From Roseburia sp. (GTDB taxonomy: Bacteria; Bacillota; Clostridia; Lachnospirales; Lachnospiraceae), in NCBI GenBank assembly GCA_003483745.1, contig DMYD01000027.1, positions 1-13,104 on the forward strand: 13,104 bases of DNA, written 5' to 3'. The stretch's first letter is position 1, and each line of letters opens with the position of its first letter. The position numbers were made by a program, and so were the translations under genes. The notes below the pieces were generated by a model. It ran no database searches, was not told where the DNA came from, and saw only the letters and a program-made list of their open reading frames with translations. Below, in pieces: positions 7,435-13,104 of this stretch.

Positions 7435-9630
7435 TTACATATACGGCAGCACATCCTGCATATAAGCCCGCAGTGTCTCACCGACGCTCCATGCCTGCGC
7501 ATAGCAGCCTCTTGGATTGTGAGGTGCATCCCCGTCGAAAATCTCGGAGATCGAGCCGATGCAGCCATTGTTGGTCAGATGATGACGCACCGGTCCGAGC
7601 AGGGAAAGCAGCTCTTTGGTGCATTCCGGCGAATGGTCGTGGACTTTTGCGTAAGCGGACAGAAAACCGCCGAGCAGAAATCCCCATGCCGTACCCTGGT
7701 GGTAAGCTGCATCACGTTTTGGCAGGGAACCACAGTAAATGCCGTGGTAGTCCGCATGGTCACTGGTGAGAGAGCGAAGTCCGCAGCCTATATAAAGATA
7801 TTTTTTGACAAATGCGACGATTTTTGCTTCCTGCTCCTTCGATAACATGGTAAAAGGCAGTGACACAGCATAGATCTGGTTTGGGCGAAGATGGTCATCC
7901 GGCTCATCCCCGTCCACGACATCGTAAAGACAGCCCTTTTCTTCCCACCAGAACTTCCTGCAGAACGATGCTTTTACAAGTTCCGCAAGTGCGGCGTAGT
8001 CGTGAGAGGTTGTAACATGACTGTCCAACCCCGTGGCAGCACCAGCAACAGAAACCTCATTGCCGGAACTTGTGGCATAACCGCCAGTAACCAAAACATC
8101 GTCTCCCTCATACCGCCGGGCAAGTTCCTCCATGACCTTCAGCGCATTATACCACAGCGCATTGATCTCCACCGGTTTCCCGTGGCGCGGGGTGGCAACC
8201 CAGTCACCGACGCGTACGTCCATCCAGGTGATCTGGTCAAGACCGCTTCCGGCATGGATGAGACCGTCCTCCTCCATATAAATACTGAAATCTGTGCCGT
8301 TTTTGTAAGCGGAAATGATTTCCTTCAAATGAGGATAAATATTTTCCTGTACGAAAGCATTTGCAGCGGTATCCGGATAATACTGCAGATACTGCCATAC
8401 CGCATAAAAATACCACAGGGAAGCGTCCGCTGTATTATAAAGCGGAGCGGCATTGTCATCCGGGAACATGTTTGGCACGATCCCGTGACGGATGTATTTG
8501 GAAAAAGTTAAAAGGATTTCCTCTGCATCTTTTCTGCGCCCGGTGCAGAGCGTCAGTCCGGTAAATGCGATCATCGTGTCACGGCCCCAATCCGTAAACC
8601 ATGGAAGCCCGGCAAGCACGGTTTTATAGCCGGTAGAAGCACGGTCACAGAGAAACTGATCCGCGGCGAGAACCAGGCGATCTGCAAAATCATCGTGGAT
8701 ACCTGCCATTTCGTAGAGAGATTTTGTATACTTTTCCCGTTCTTTTAAAATGTCAAAAGCGGTATCTGCCGTGATATCTGTAAATGTTTCATCGGCAGCG
8801 ATCATGGAACAGAGCACGGAAATCTGTTTGTGGCTTTTCGCCGGAAGAAAAACAGTGACTTCATGTGGACAATAATGACAGTCGAGTCCGTCCGTCTCAA
8901 GATCGACCTCGGTCTGAAGCTGCATGTCAATATCGAACATAGGCGTATGGTCGGAAAAAATACCTTCACTGGTCTGGAACAAAATGGCAGTATCAGGATG
9001 GCTTTCCGGGATCAGGCAGAGTGAGTTGTCAATCAGGGAAGTACGAAAATGAAAATCTTCCGGGCGGCTGGATGCGCTGTGTTCACGGAAATTAAAAAGC
9101 GGAACCAGCGTGAGAGAAGCATCCGGACCATTATTTTCGATTTCATAGGCAATGGCACACACATTGGCACCATGTTTTAAGCAGATATGTTTTTTCAGCG
9201 TGATATCGCCCGCCTGGTATGTGTAGTGAACACTTCCGTCATAAGAAAAAGAGACGAGATATTCCTGCCCCTGTGTGTAACAGGTTTCGCCATTTTTCTT
9301 ATGCTGTGAAGTCTCAAGGTTATACACTGCAGATACAGCTGGAACAAATCCTTTTTTTAATGTGTCCGTAATGGGATGAAATTTTTCGTCAGAACTGCCA
9401 GTGCTTTCTGGTGCAAATACGGACAGAGATTCATTGATCTTGGAAAAAACAAGATAGCGCTCGATCGGCGGGTGGAGACTCGCGATCAGATAACCCTGAT
9501 GAGTCCGGTTGTGAGCACCGATGAGGGAACTTCCGGCGTAACCACCGATGCCGTTGGTCAGCGCCCATTCACGGCGGATTCCATTTTTAAATGTGGAAAA
9601 TGCTTCTTTTTCATATTGATAATTGATCAT
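7435..9630 (-). CDS. Glycogen debranching enzyme (amylo-alpha-1,6-glucosidase, GDE family)
   Basis: 731 aa from the preferred start. The N-terminal GDE_N-type domain (about residues 15-230) contains REWALTNGIGGYAGSS and the AHNRTHQGYLIAS motif. The C-terminal alpha/alpha-barrel GDE_C domain (about 305-725) contains GLPWFTDWGRDTMIAF (WGRD about 348-351), DDNAAPLYNTADASLW, and near the end SISEIFDGDAPHNPRGCYAQAWS. These are hallmarks of the bacterial GH133-type debranching family, which removes alpha-1,6 branch glucose from glycogen or limit dextrin. No signal peptide, so cytoplasmic. The ATG at 9645 lacks a ribosome site; ATGGAG there supplies GGAG nine bases before the ATG at 9630. It is transcribed alone and is not clustered with other glycogen genes. 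By eye it is GC-richer than its neighbours. No good terminator is seen before the tRNA promoter. Confidence 0.92.
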   Translation of the reverse strand: MINYQYEKEAFSTFKNGIRREWALTNGIGGYAGSSLIGAHNRTHQGYLIASLHPPIERYLVFSKINESLSVFAPESTGSSDEKFHPITDTLKKGFVPAVSAVYNLETSQHKKNGETCYTQGQEYLVSFSYDGSVHYTYQAGDITLKKHICLKHGANVCAIAYEIENNGPDASLTLVPLFNFREHSASSRPEDFHFRTSLIDNSLCLIPESHPDTAILFQTSEGIFSDHTPMFDIDMQLQTEVDLETDGLDCHYCPHEVTVFLPAKSHKQISVLCSMIAADETFTDITADTAFDILKEREKYTKSLYEMAGIHDDFADRLVLAADQFLCDRASTGYKTVLAGLPWFTDWGRDTMIAFTGLTLCTGRRKDAEEILLTFSKYIRHGIVPNMFPDDNAAPLYNTADASLWYFYAVWQYLQYYPDTAANAFVQENIYPHLKEIISAYKNGTDFSIYMEEDGLIHAGSGLDQITWMDVRVGDWVATPRHGKPVEINALWYNALKVMEELARRYEGDDVLVTGGYATSSGNEVSVAGAATGLDSHVTTSHDYAALAELVKASFCRKFWWEEKGCLYDVVDGDEPDDHLRPNQIYAVSLPFTMLSKEQEAKIVAFVKKYLYIGCGLRSLTSDHADYHGIYCGSLPKRDAAYHQGTAWGFLLGGFLSAYAKVHDHSPECTKELLSLLGPVRHHLTNNGCIGSISEIFDGDAPHNPRGCYAQAWSVGETLRAYMQDVLPYM

Positions 9631-9716
9631 TTTTTTGTTCTCCATGATAAAAAGTTATTGTTTGTAAAAAATGTGTTGCAAAACTGCGAAAAATTACGAA
9701 AATACTATTTCTTTTT

Positions 9717-9745
9717 ATTTTACACGATAACAGGTACGATGTACA
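9717..9745 (-). promoter_or_regulatory. Promoter of the debranching-enzyme gene
   Basis: On the minus strand, TGTACA (9745-9740), 17-nt spacer, TAAAAT (9722-9717). The resulting leader is about 80 nt and AT-rich. Confidence 0.6.
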
Positions 9746-9803
9746 GAAAAATAAAAAATGTATAAAATTTCCTGCATTTATACAGAGAATAAGAGGACAG
9801 CCC

Positions 9804-9832
9804 TTGCCTGACAAGTTTTTACATGATAAAAT
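9804..9832 (+). promoter_or_regulatory. Promoter of the Fe-S assembly operon
   Basis: TTGCCT (9804-9809), 17-nt spacer, TAAAAT (9827-9832), giving a start near 9839. It lies 141 bp upstream of the 165-aa gene, leaving a leader of about 135 nt. Confidence 0.6.
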
Positions 9833-9839
9833 AGGAAGT

Positions 9840-9989
9840 ATGACCTGTGACGGCTTTACACAAGAATTGTTGGTGGATGTGAAAGAGCGTCAAATCTACG
9901 ATGATGGAAACGGCAGTCTGCTCGGAGAGCAAGCCGGGAAACAGGTAAATATAAGAAAACAGGAGAAGATTATATGCATGAGAAATTAG
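9840..9989 (+). CDS. Possible 49-aa leader ORF or gene remnant
   Basis: The ATG at 9840 would lie almost at the predicted transcript start, so it would be leaderless or nearly so; AGGA just upstream is too close for a normal ribosome site. The peptide (MTCDGFTQELLVDVKERQIY at its start) is hydrophilic and not recognised. Its stop overlaps the start of the 165-aa gene by 16 nt, which would allow coupled translation. Equally, it may be untranslated leader RNA or the remnant of a lost gene. Codon choice looks ordinary. Weakly supported. Confidence 0.2.
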   Translation: MTCDGFTQELLVDVKERQIYDDGNGSLLGEQAGKQVNIRKQEKIICMRN

Positions 9990-10471
9990 TGATCGTTCCG
10001 AAAAAGAAAACAGGTTCCAAAAAAATGTTAACTACAGCATGGTTTATCCTTGCCTGCCTGATGTTTTTGCTGGCTACATTTGTGAATCCGGTTATTTTTC
10101 TGATCCCGGGAATTGCATTTGCACTGGTATGGTATTTTCAGGCATTTCGTTCGGATATAGAGTACGAATATACCTATTATGATGGAGAGTTCCGCTTTGC
10201 ACGGATCAAGGCAAAAAGCAGACGTAAAGCCATCGGCAGCGTGCAGATGGATGATGTACTTGGATTTGCTCCAAGAGGTGACAGAAGCGTATACAAATAC
10301 GAAAATGACAAGAATCTGGCATATAAAAATCTGACTTCCGGCGACCCGGAGGCAAAGGTGTATGAGCTGATCACAAAGGGTGAAAAAGGACTCGTGCGCT
10401 ATGAGTTTGAGCCGGATGATGAGATGCTCGATGAAGTTATGGTAAAATATCCGCGTTCCGTGGTAAGATAA
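9974..10471 (+). CDS. Two-TM membrane protein of unknown function (possibly DUF6106)
   Basis: 165 aa. A basic N-terminus (KKKTGSKK, about 10-17) is followed by two adjacent membrane helices (about 19-37 and 39-57) and a cytoplasmic domain with EYEYTYYDGEFRFARIKAKS (about 63-82) and an acidic C-terminal part. The arrangement recalls small clostridial proteins of the DUF6106 type, from memory and not checked. GGAG stands eight bases before the ATG. A second ATG at 9978 is out of frame. The SufC-like gene begins 26 bp after its stop, so the two are probably co-transcribed. Whether it takes part in Fe-S assembly is unknown. Confidence 0.7.
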   Translation: MHEKLVIVPKKKTGSKKMLTTAWFILACLMFLLATFVNPVIFLIPGIAFALVWYFQAFRSDIEYEYTYYDGEFRFARIKAKSRRKAIGSVQMDDVLGFAPRGDRSVYKYENDKNLAYKNLTSGDPEAKVYELITKGEKGLVRYEFEPDDEMLDEVMVKYPRSVVR

Positions 10472-10497
10472 GCGGCGAAACGCAGACGGAGGAAGAA

Positions 10498-11220
10498 ATG
10501 TTAGAGTTAAGAAATATCACTTATGAGGTAGAGGACAATCAAGACAACAAAGATATATTAAAGGATGTCAGCCTTACGATCGATGAGCACTTTGTAGCGA
10601 TCACCGGACCGAACGGTGGAGGAAAGTCTACACTTGCAAAGATTATTGCCGGAATCATTAAACCAACGTCAGGACAGATCCTTTTAGATGGAGAGGACAT
10701 TACGGGACTTGACATTACGGAACGCGCGAAACACGGTATCAGTTATGCATTCCAGCAACCGGTACATTTTAAGGGACTGACGGTAAAAGATCTGATTACG
10801 ATTGCAGCCGGCAGACCGATGACTGTGACAGAGATCTGTGAGATTTTGTCAGAAGTTGGTTTATGCGCGCGCGAGTATATTGACCGTGAGATCAATGGCA
10901 GTCTTTCCGGCGGTGAGTTAAAGCGTATTGAGATCGCGATGATCACGGCACGCGGAACAAAGCTTTCCATTTTTGATGAGCCTGAGGCGGGAATCGATCT
11001 CTGGAGTTTTAACAGCCTGATCAAGGTGTTTGAAAAAATGCGGGATGAGATACAGGGAACAATCCTTATCATTTCACATCAGGAGCGTATTTTAGATATT
11101 GCAGACAAGATCGTAGTGATCGCAAACGGACAGGTTAAGACGATCGGAACCAAAGAAGAAGTACTTCCGGAACTGCTTCATACGGCAGGAGCCTGTGAGA
11201 CGCTGACCAGTAAGCTGTAG
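10498..11220 (+). CDS. smsC: SufC-like ABC ATPase of Fe-S cluster assembly (SmsC)
   Basis: 240 aa, a complete ABC ATPase without membrane parts. Walker A GPNGGGKST (37-45), Q-loop near Q86-Q87, signature LSGGE (136-140), Walker B LSIFDE (156-161) with EPEAGID as in SufC, switch His194 (IISHQ). SufC works in the cytosol with SufB-type scaffolds, where ATP hydrolysis drives the conformational change needed for cluster assembly. The gene right after it encodes a SufB-like protein and no sufS, sufU or sufD follows, which fits the two-gene SMS (SUF-like minimal system). GGAGG lies seven bases upstream of the ATG. The 26-bp gap from the two-TM gene suggests one operon. Confidence 0.9.
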   Translation: MLELRNITYEVEDNQDNKDILKDVSLTIDEHFVAITGPNGGGKSTLAKIIAGIIKPTSGQILLDGEDITGLDITERAKHGISYAFQQPVHFKGLTVKDLITIAAGRPMTVTEICEILSEVGLCAREYIDREINGSLSGGELKRIEIAMITARGTKLSIFDEPEAGIDLWSFNSLIKVFEKMRDEIQGTILIISHQERILDIADKIVVIANGQVKTIGTKEEVLPELLHTAGACETLTSKL

Positions 11221-11227
11221 TTCATGA

Positions 11228-11307
11228 GAATAGAATGTTTGCAGAGCATGCGTTCTATGATATATCAGAATAGAATGTTTGCACAGCATGCATTCTATTG
11301 TATGAGG
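11228..11307 (+). repeat. Tandem 40-bp repeat forming two hairpins
   Basis: Two direct copies, 11228-11267 and 11268-11307, each fold into a hairpin. Copy 1 pairs ATAGAATG (11230-11237) with CGTTCTAT (11251-11258). Copy 2 pairs ATAGAATG (11270-11277) with CATTCTAT (11291-11298). The single difference in the right arm keeps pairing as a G-U. They fill the gap between smsC and smsB just before the smsB ribosome site. They could protect or attenuate the mRNA, or tune the ratio of the two proteins. Confidence 0.7.
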
Positions 11308-11321
11308 AAGTGAGGGTAAAA

Positions 11322-12239
11322 ATGGATTTAATACAGAAAAATTTATTAGAGCAGGTGGCAGGCCTGCATGAGATCCCGGAGGGTGCCTATAACATTCGGG
11401 CCAACGGAACCAAACTTGGAAGAAATACAACTGCCAATATTGATATCGTAACCAAGACGGATAAGGATGGAATTGACATCATTATCAAACCGGGAACCGT
11501 TAATGAGAGCGTGCATATTCCGGTGCTTTTAAGTGAGAGCGGAATGCAGGAATGTGTTTATAATGATTTCTATATCGGTGAGGGTGCGGATGTCACGATC
11601 GTGGCGGGATGTGGAATTCATAACTGTGGTGTGGATACTTCCAAACATGACGGTGTGCATACCTTTTATCTGGAAAAAAATGCAAAGGTACGTTATATTG
11701 AACGCCATTATGGAGAGGGAGATGGTAACGGGGAGAATATCATGAATCCGGAGACCATCGTTCACTTAAAAGAGGGCGCGCATATGGAGATGGAGACAAC
11801 CCAGATTAAAGGGATCGATTCTACCGTCCGTGTGACGAGAGGGGATCTTGCAGAGAATGCGTCTTTAGAGATCCATGAGAAGATCATGACACACGGAAAA
11901 CAGTACGCTAAGACAGATTTTCATGTGGATATTAACGGGGATAATTCCAGTGTGAATCTTGTGTCACGTTCTGTTGCAAAAGGAGAATCCAAACAGGAAT
12001 TTTTCTCTGTTATGAATGGAAATGCTGCATGTGCAGGACATAGTGAATGCGACGCTATCATTATGGATAATGCCTGTGTGACGGCAAGTCCACAGCTGAC
12101 TGCCAATAATATTGATGCAAACCTGATCCATGAGGCAGCCATCGGAAAAATAGCAGGTGAACAGCTGATCAAGCTGATGACACTGGGACTTACAGAAAAA
12201 GAAGCAGAAGAGCAGATTATTAACGGATTTTTAAAATAA
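11322..12239 (+). CDS. smsB: SufB/SufD-family Fe-S scaffold, short form (SmsB)
   Basis: 305 aa from the ATG at 11322, much shorter than E. coli SufB (about 495). The protein is mostly the SufB/D beta-helix core (about 35-235) plus the conserved C-terminus. GHSECDAIIMDNACV (239-253) aligns with the SufB segment holding its functional Cys, putting C252 in that place. NLIHEAAIGKIAGEQL has H270-E271 matching the His-Glu pair of SufB, and the EEQIINGFLK end is typical. These residues argue for a scaffold able to hold clusters rather than a SufD-like partner. GAGGG five bases upstream fixes the start; a TTG frame from 11298 overlaps the upstream hairpin and is unlikely. Partner of SmsC in a minimal SufBC2-type complex. 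The convergent zinc-ribbon gene ends 4 nt downstream. Confidence 0.88.
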   Translation: MDLIQKNLLEQVAGLHEIPEGAYNIRANGTKLGRNTTANIDIVTKTDKDGIDIIIKPGTVNESVHIPVLLSESGMQECVYNDFYIGEGADVTIVAGCGIHNCGVDTSKHDGVHTFYLEKNAKVRYIERHYGEGDGNGENIMNPETIVHLKEGAHMEMETTQIKGIDSTVRVTRGDLAENASLEIHEKIMTHGKQYAKTDFHVDINGDNSSVNLVSRSVAKGESKQEFFSVMNGNAACAGHSECDAIIMDNACVTASPQLTANNIDANLIHEAAIGKIAGEQLIKLMTLGLTEKEAEEQIINGFLK

Positions 12240-12243
12240 TCAG

Positions 12244-12501
12244 TTAAAGTCTGTGGCCGGGAGCATCTTTGTATTCGATCATTCCTTCATCAATCCACTC
12301 TTTGATGCGGGCAAGTGGCAGATGAAAATGTGTTGCAACATCATATGCAGTGGCATTGTTTGCCTGAATGTAGTCTTTTACTTCATGAAAAAGCTGCGTT
12401 TCCAGACAACGCGGACATAATGTTCCTTCATAAGATGTAGGAAGAAGACAATGACATTCTTTGCAGTATTTTCGGTTGTCAAATAAAGGTGTTTCGGTCA
12501 T
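12244..12501 (-). CDS. Small zinc-ribbon / helix-turn-helix protein (YvyF-like)
   Basis: 85 aa. The N-terminus carries two CxxC pairs (C13/C16 and C29/C32, seen as CKECHC and CPRC), a zinc ribbon. It is followed by a helical part (about 38-76) with AYDVATHFHLPLARIKEWIDEGMIEY, which reads as a MerR/excisionase-like helix-turn-helix. The same order occurs in YvyF-type flagellar regulators, although no flagellar genes are nearby. The likely function is a DNA-binding or adaptor regulator with unknown target. AGGAGG lies seven to eight bases before the ATG. It is convergent with smsB, separated by only 4 nt and with no terminator between. Confidence 0.75.
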   Translation of the reverse strand: MTETPLFDNRKYCKECHCLLPTSYEGTLCPRCLETQLFHEVKDYIQANNATAYDVATHFHLPLARIKEWIDEGMIEYKDAPGHRL

Positions 12502-12530
12502 ATAAGATTCCTCCTGTTTTTTATATTAAA

Positions 12531-12566
12531 TCTTATTATATCTTATTATATCATAAATAGTGATAT
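12531..12566 (-). promoter_or_regulatory. Promoter region with duplicated -10 boxes
   Basis: A 10-bp unit (TCTTATTATA on the plus strand) is present twice in tandem at 12531-12550, giving two TATAAT boxes 10 bp apart on the minus strand. ATATCA (12548-12553) and TGATAT (12561-12566) form an inverted repeat next to the upstream -10 box, a possible operator. No consensus -35 box is visible. Presumed promoter of the zinc-ribbon gene. Confidence 0.5.
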
Positions 12567-12662
12567 GGAAAGAATTGTATTTATTAATAAAATATAAAAA
12601 CAAAAATCCTGTTTTTTATAAATCTTTTCGAAAATCGTCACACTTAAGACATATTTTTTCCG

Positions 12663-12668
12663 TATACT
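12663..12668 (+). promoter_or_regulatory. -10 box of the candidate RNA gene
   Basis: TATACT lies 7 nt before the first paired bases of the structured RNA. The -35 region is weak; no TTGACA-like hexamer lies at the normal distance. Confidence 0.45.
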
Positions 12669-12674
12669 GTAACC

Positions 12675-12847
12675 ATCGAAAGAAGTTAACAACGCTTACC
12701 CAGGCGGGTTGTTAAACAAGGTTGTATAGAATAAAGGCTATACATCCCGACAATTCTTTCGACGCAATTTCCTTTATATAGATTAACATTTTCATAACTA
12801 AACTCCTCGGAGAAACCCCGGAACAGAGATGTTACCGGGGTTTCTTC
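12675..12847 (+). ncRNA. Candidate structured small RNA, three-way junction, unassigned
   Basis: About 170 nt with its own -10 box and terminator and no credible ORF. P1 pairs TCGAAAGAA (12676-12684) with TTCTTTCGA (12754-12762), 9 bp perfect. P2 pairs TTAACAAC (12686-12693) with GTTGTTAA (12708-12715); an inner CGC/GCG may extend it. P3 pairs TGTATAG (12723-12729) with CTATACA (12738-12744), with GG/CC beyond a T-T mismatch. Three helices closed by P1 resemble a riboswitch aptamer or a trans-acting RNA. A U-rich tail of about 50 nt then leads to the terminator. The motifs of purine, THF, c-di-GMP-I and hammerhead RNAs are not present. No gene follows inside the window within about 250 bp, so a free-standing RNA is likelier than a leader. 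Confidence 0.6.
12812..12847 (+). terminator. Terminator of the candidate RNA
   Basis: GAAACCCCGG (12812-12821) pairs with CCGGGGTTTC (12835-12844), 10 bp perfect, 13-nt loop. The T-run is partly inside the stem and continues as TTCATTTAT. Confidence 0.8.
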
Positions 12848-12855
12848 ATTTATGG

Positions 12856-12900
12856 GATTCGATTATCAAAAGGTGGATTTCATTTTTGGATAATCGAATC
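12856..12900. repeat. Perfect inverted repeat beside repeat copy B
   Basis: GATTCGATTATC (12856-12867) and GATAATCGAATC (12889-12900) are perfect 12-bp arms. AAAA and TTTT inside extend the stem with one bulged base. No T-run follows. It may mark the outer end of the adjacent repeat element or be a separate cruciform or protein-binding site. Confidence 0.5.
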
Positions 12901-12938
12901 ATATGATGTTGGGGTCAGATAGTGCATTTAAACATCTT

Positions 12939-13104
12939 GATTGACAAATTGCACAAAGCCGTGTCTGTTTTGTTCCGTTGTACGAAAATAAGAAAATCTA
13001 AGCCTGCCTGAGTCAGATTTTCTCAGAGTGACGTGAACGGCAACAACGAGTCATCCATGACTCGATGCTGCCTTGTTCTGCCATCCGTGGCAGAACATCA
13101 CTGT
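12939..13104. repeat. Palindromic repeat element, copy B, cut by the window end
   Basis: 166 bp aligning end to end with the reverse complement of 409-574. The outer part is near-identical (GATTGACAAATTGC, TCCGTTGTACGAAAATAAG). The inner hairpins differ in stem sequence but pair equally well: CGAGTCA/TGACTCG (13047-13064, loop TCCA) and GTTCTGCC/GGCAGAAC (13075-13096, loop ATCCGT). The second half should continue beyond the window. No gene is visible from 12848 to the end. Confidence 0.8.

Noticed and set aside
7318..7845. Plus-strand open frame of 175 codons and other long frames at 7891-8511 and 9376-9765
   Set aside because: They lie opposite the debranching enzyme, whose domains are clear, and are shadows of its GC-richer codons.
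12675..12847. 6S RNA or known riboswitch class
   Set aside because: 6S RNA is one long rod closed by its two ends, unlike this three-way junction, and signature bases of purine, THF and c-di-GMP-I riboswitches are missing.

Overview
The window looks like chromosomal DNA of a low-GC anaerobic firmicute, most likely a gut Lachnospiraceae member. Reasons: AT-rich intergenic DNA with sigma-A type promoters, strong AGGAGG ribosome sites, tRNA genes without an encoded CCA end, a two-gene SufBC-like Fe-S system, and a clostridial-type MMPL transporter paired with a secreted heptad-repeat protein. The taxon is inferred from gene content; no search was run.

Layout. 1-646 has no convincing gene. It holds an unassigned stretch (1-292) and a palindromic repeat of about 320 bp (293-610). 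647-2041 (minus) encodes a membrane-anchored protein with a solute-binding-like segment and a TetR regulator. Divergent from them, 2317-6848 (plus) is an MMPL/RND exporter followed by a secreted heptad-repeat protein, closed by a clear terminator. The 275-bp divergent region has an inverted repeat lying between the -35 and -10 boxes of the exporter promoter, a good candidate TetR operator. 6928-7228 (minus) is a tRNA-Phe/tRNA-Gly unit with its own promoter, an internal hairpin and a terminator. 7435-9630 (minus) is a glycogen debranching enzyme with its own promoter. 9804-12239 (plus) is a promoter, a leader with a possible tiny ORF, a two-TM protein of unknown function, then a SufC-like ATPase and a short SufB-like scaffold: the minimal SmsCB Fe-S assembly pair. 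A small zinc-ribbon/helix-turn-helix protein (12244-12501, minus) converges on it with a 4-nt gap. 12675-12847 looks like a free-standing structured RNA with its own -10 box and terminator. From 12939 to the window end is part of a second, inverted copy of the palindromic repeat.

How the parts work together. The TetR/MMPL/heptad-protein block reads as a self-regulated envelope export module. The SmsC/SmsB pair would build Fe-S clusters. The rest is housekeeping: tRNAs and glycogen or glucan breakdown.

The two most unusual items carry no protein. One is the palindromic repeat, whose two copies differ in stem sequence but keep the base pairing and the loop sequences. The other is the candidate RNA at 12675-12847, which forms a three-way junction and which I cannot assign to a known family.
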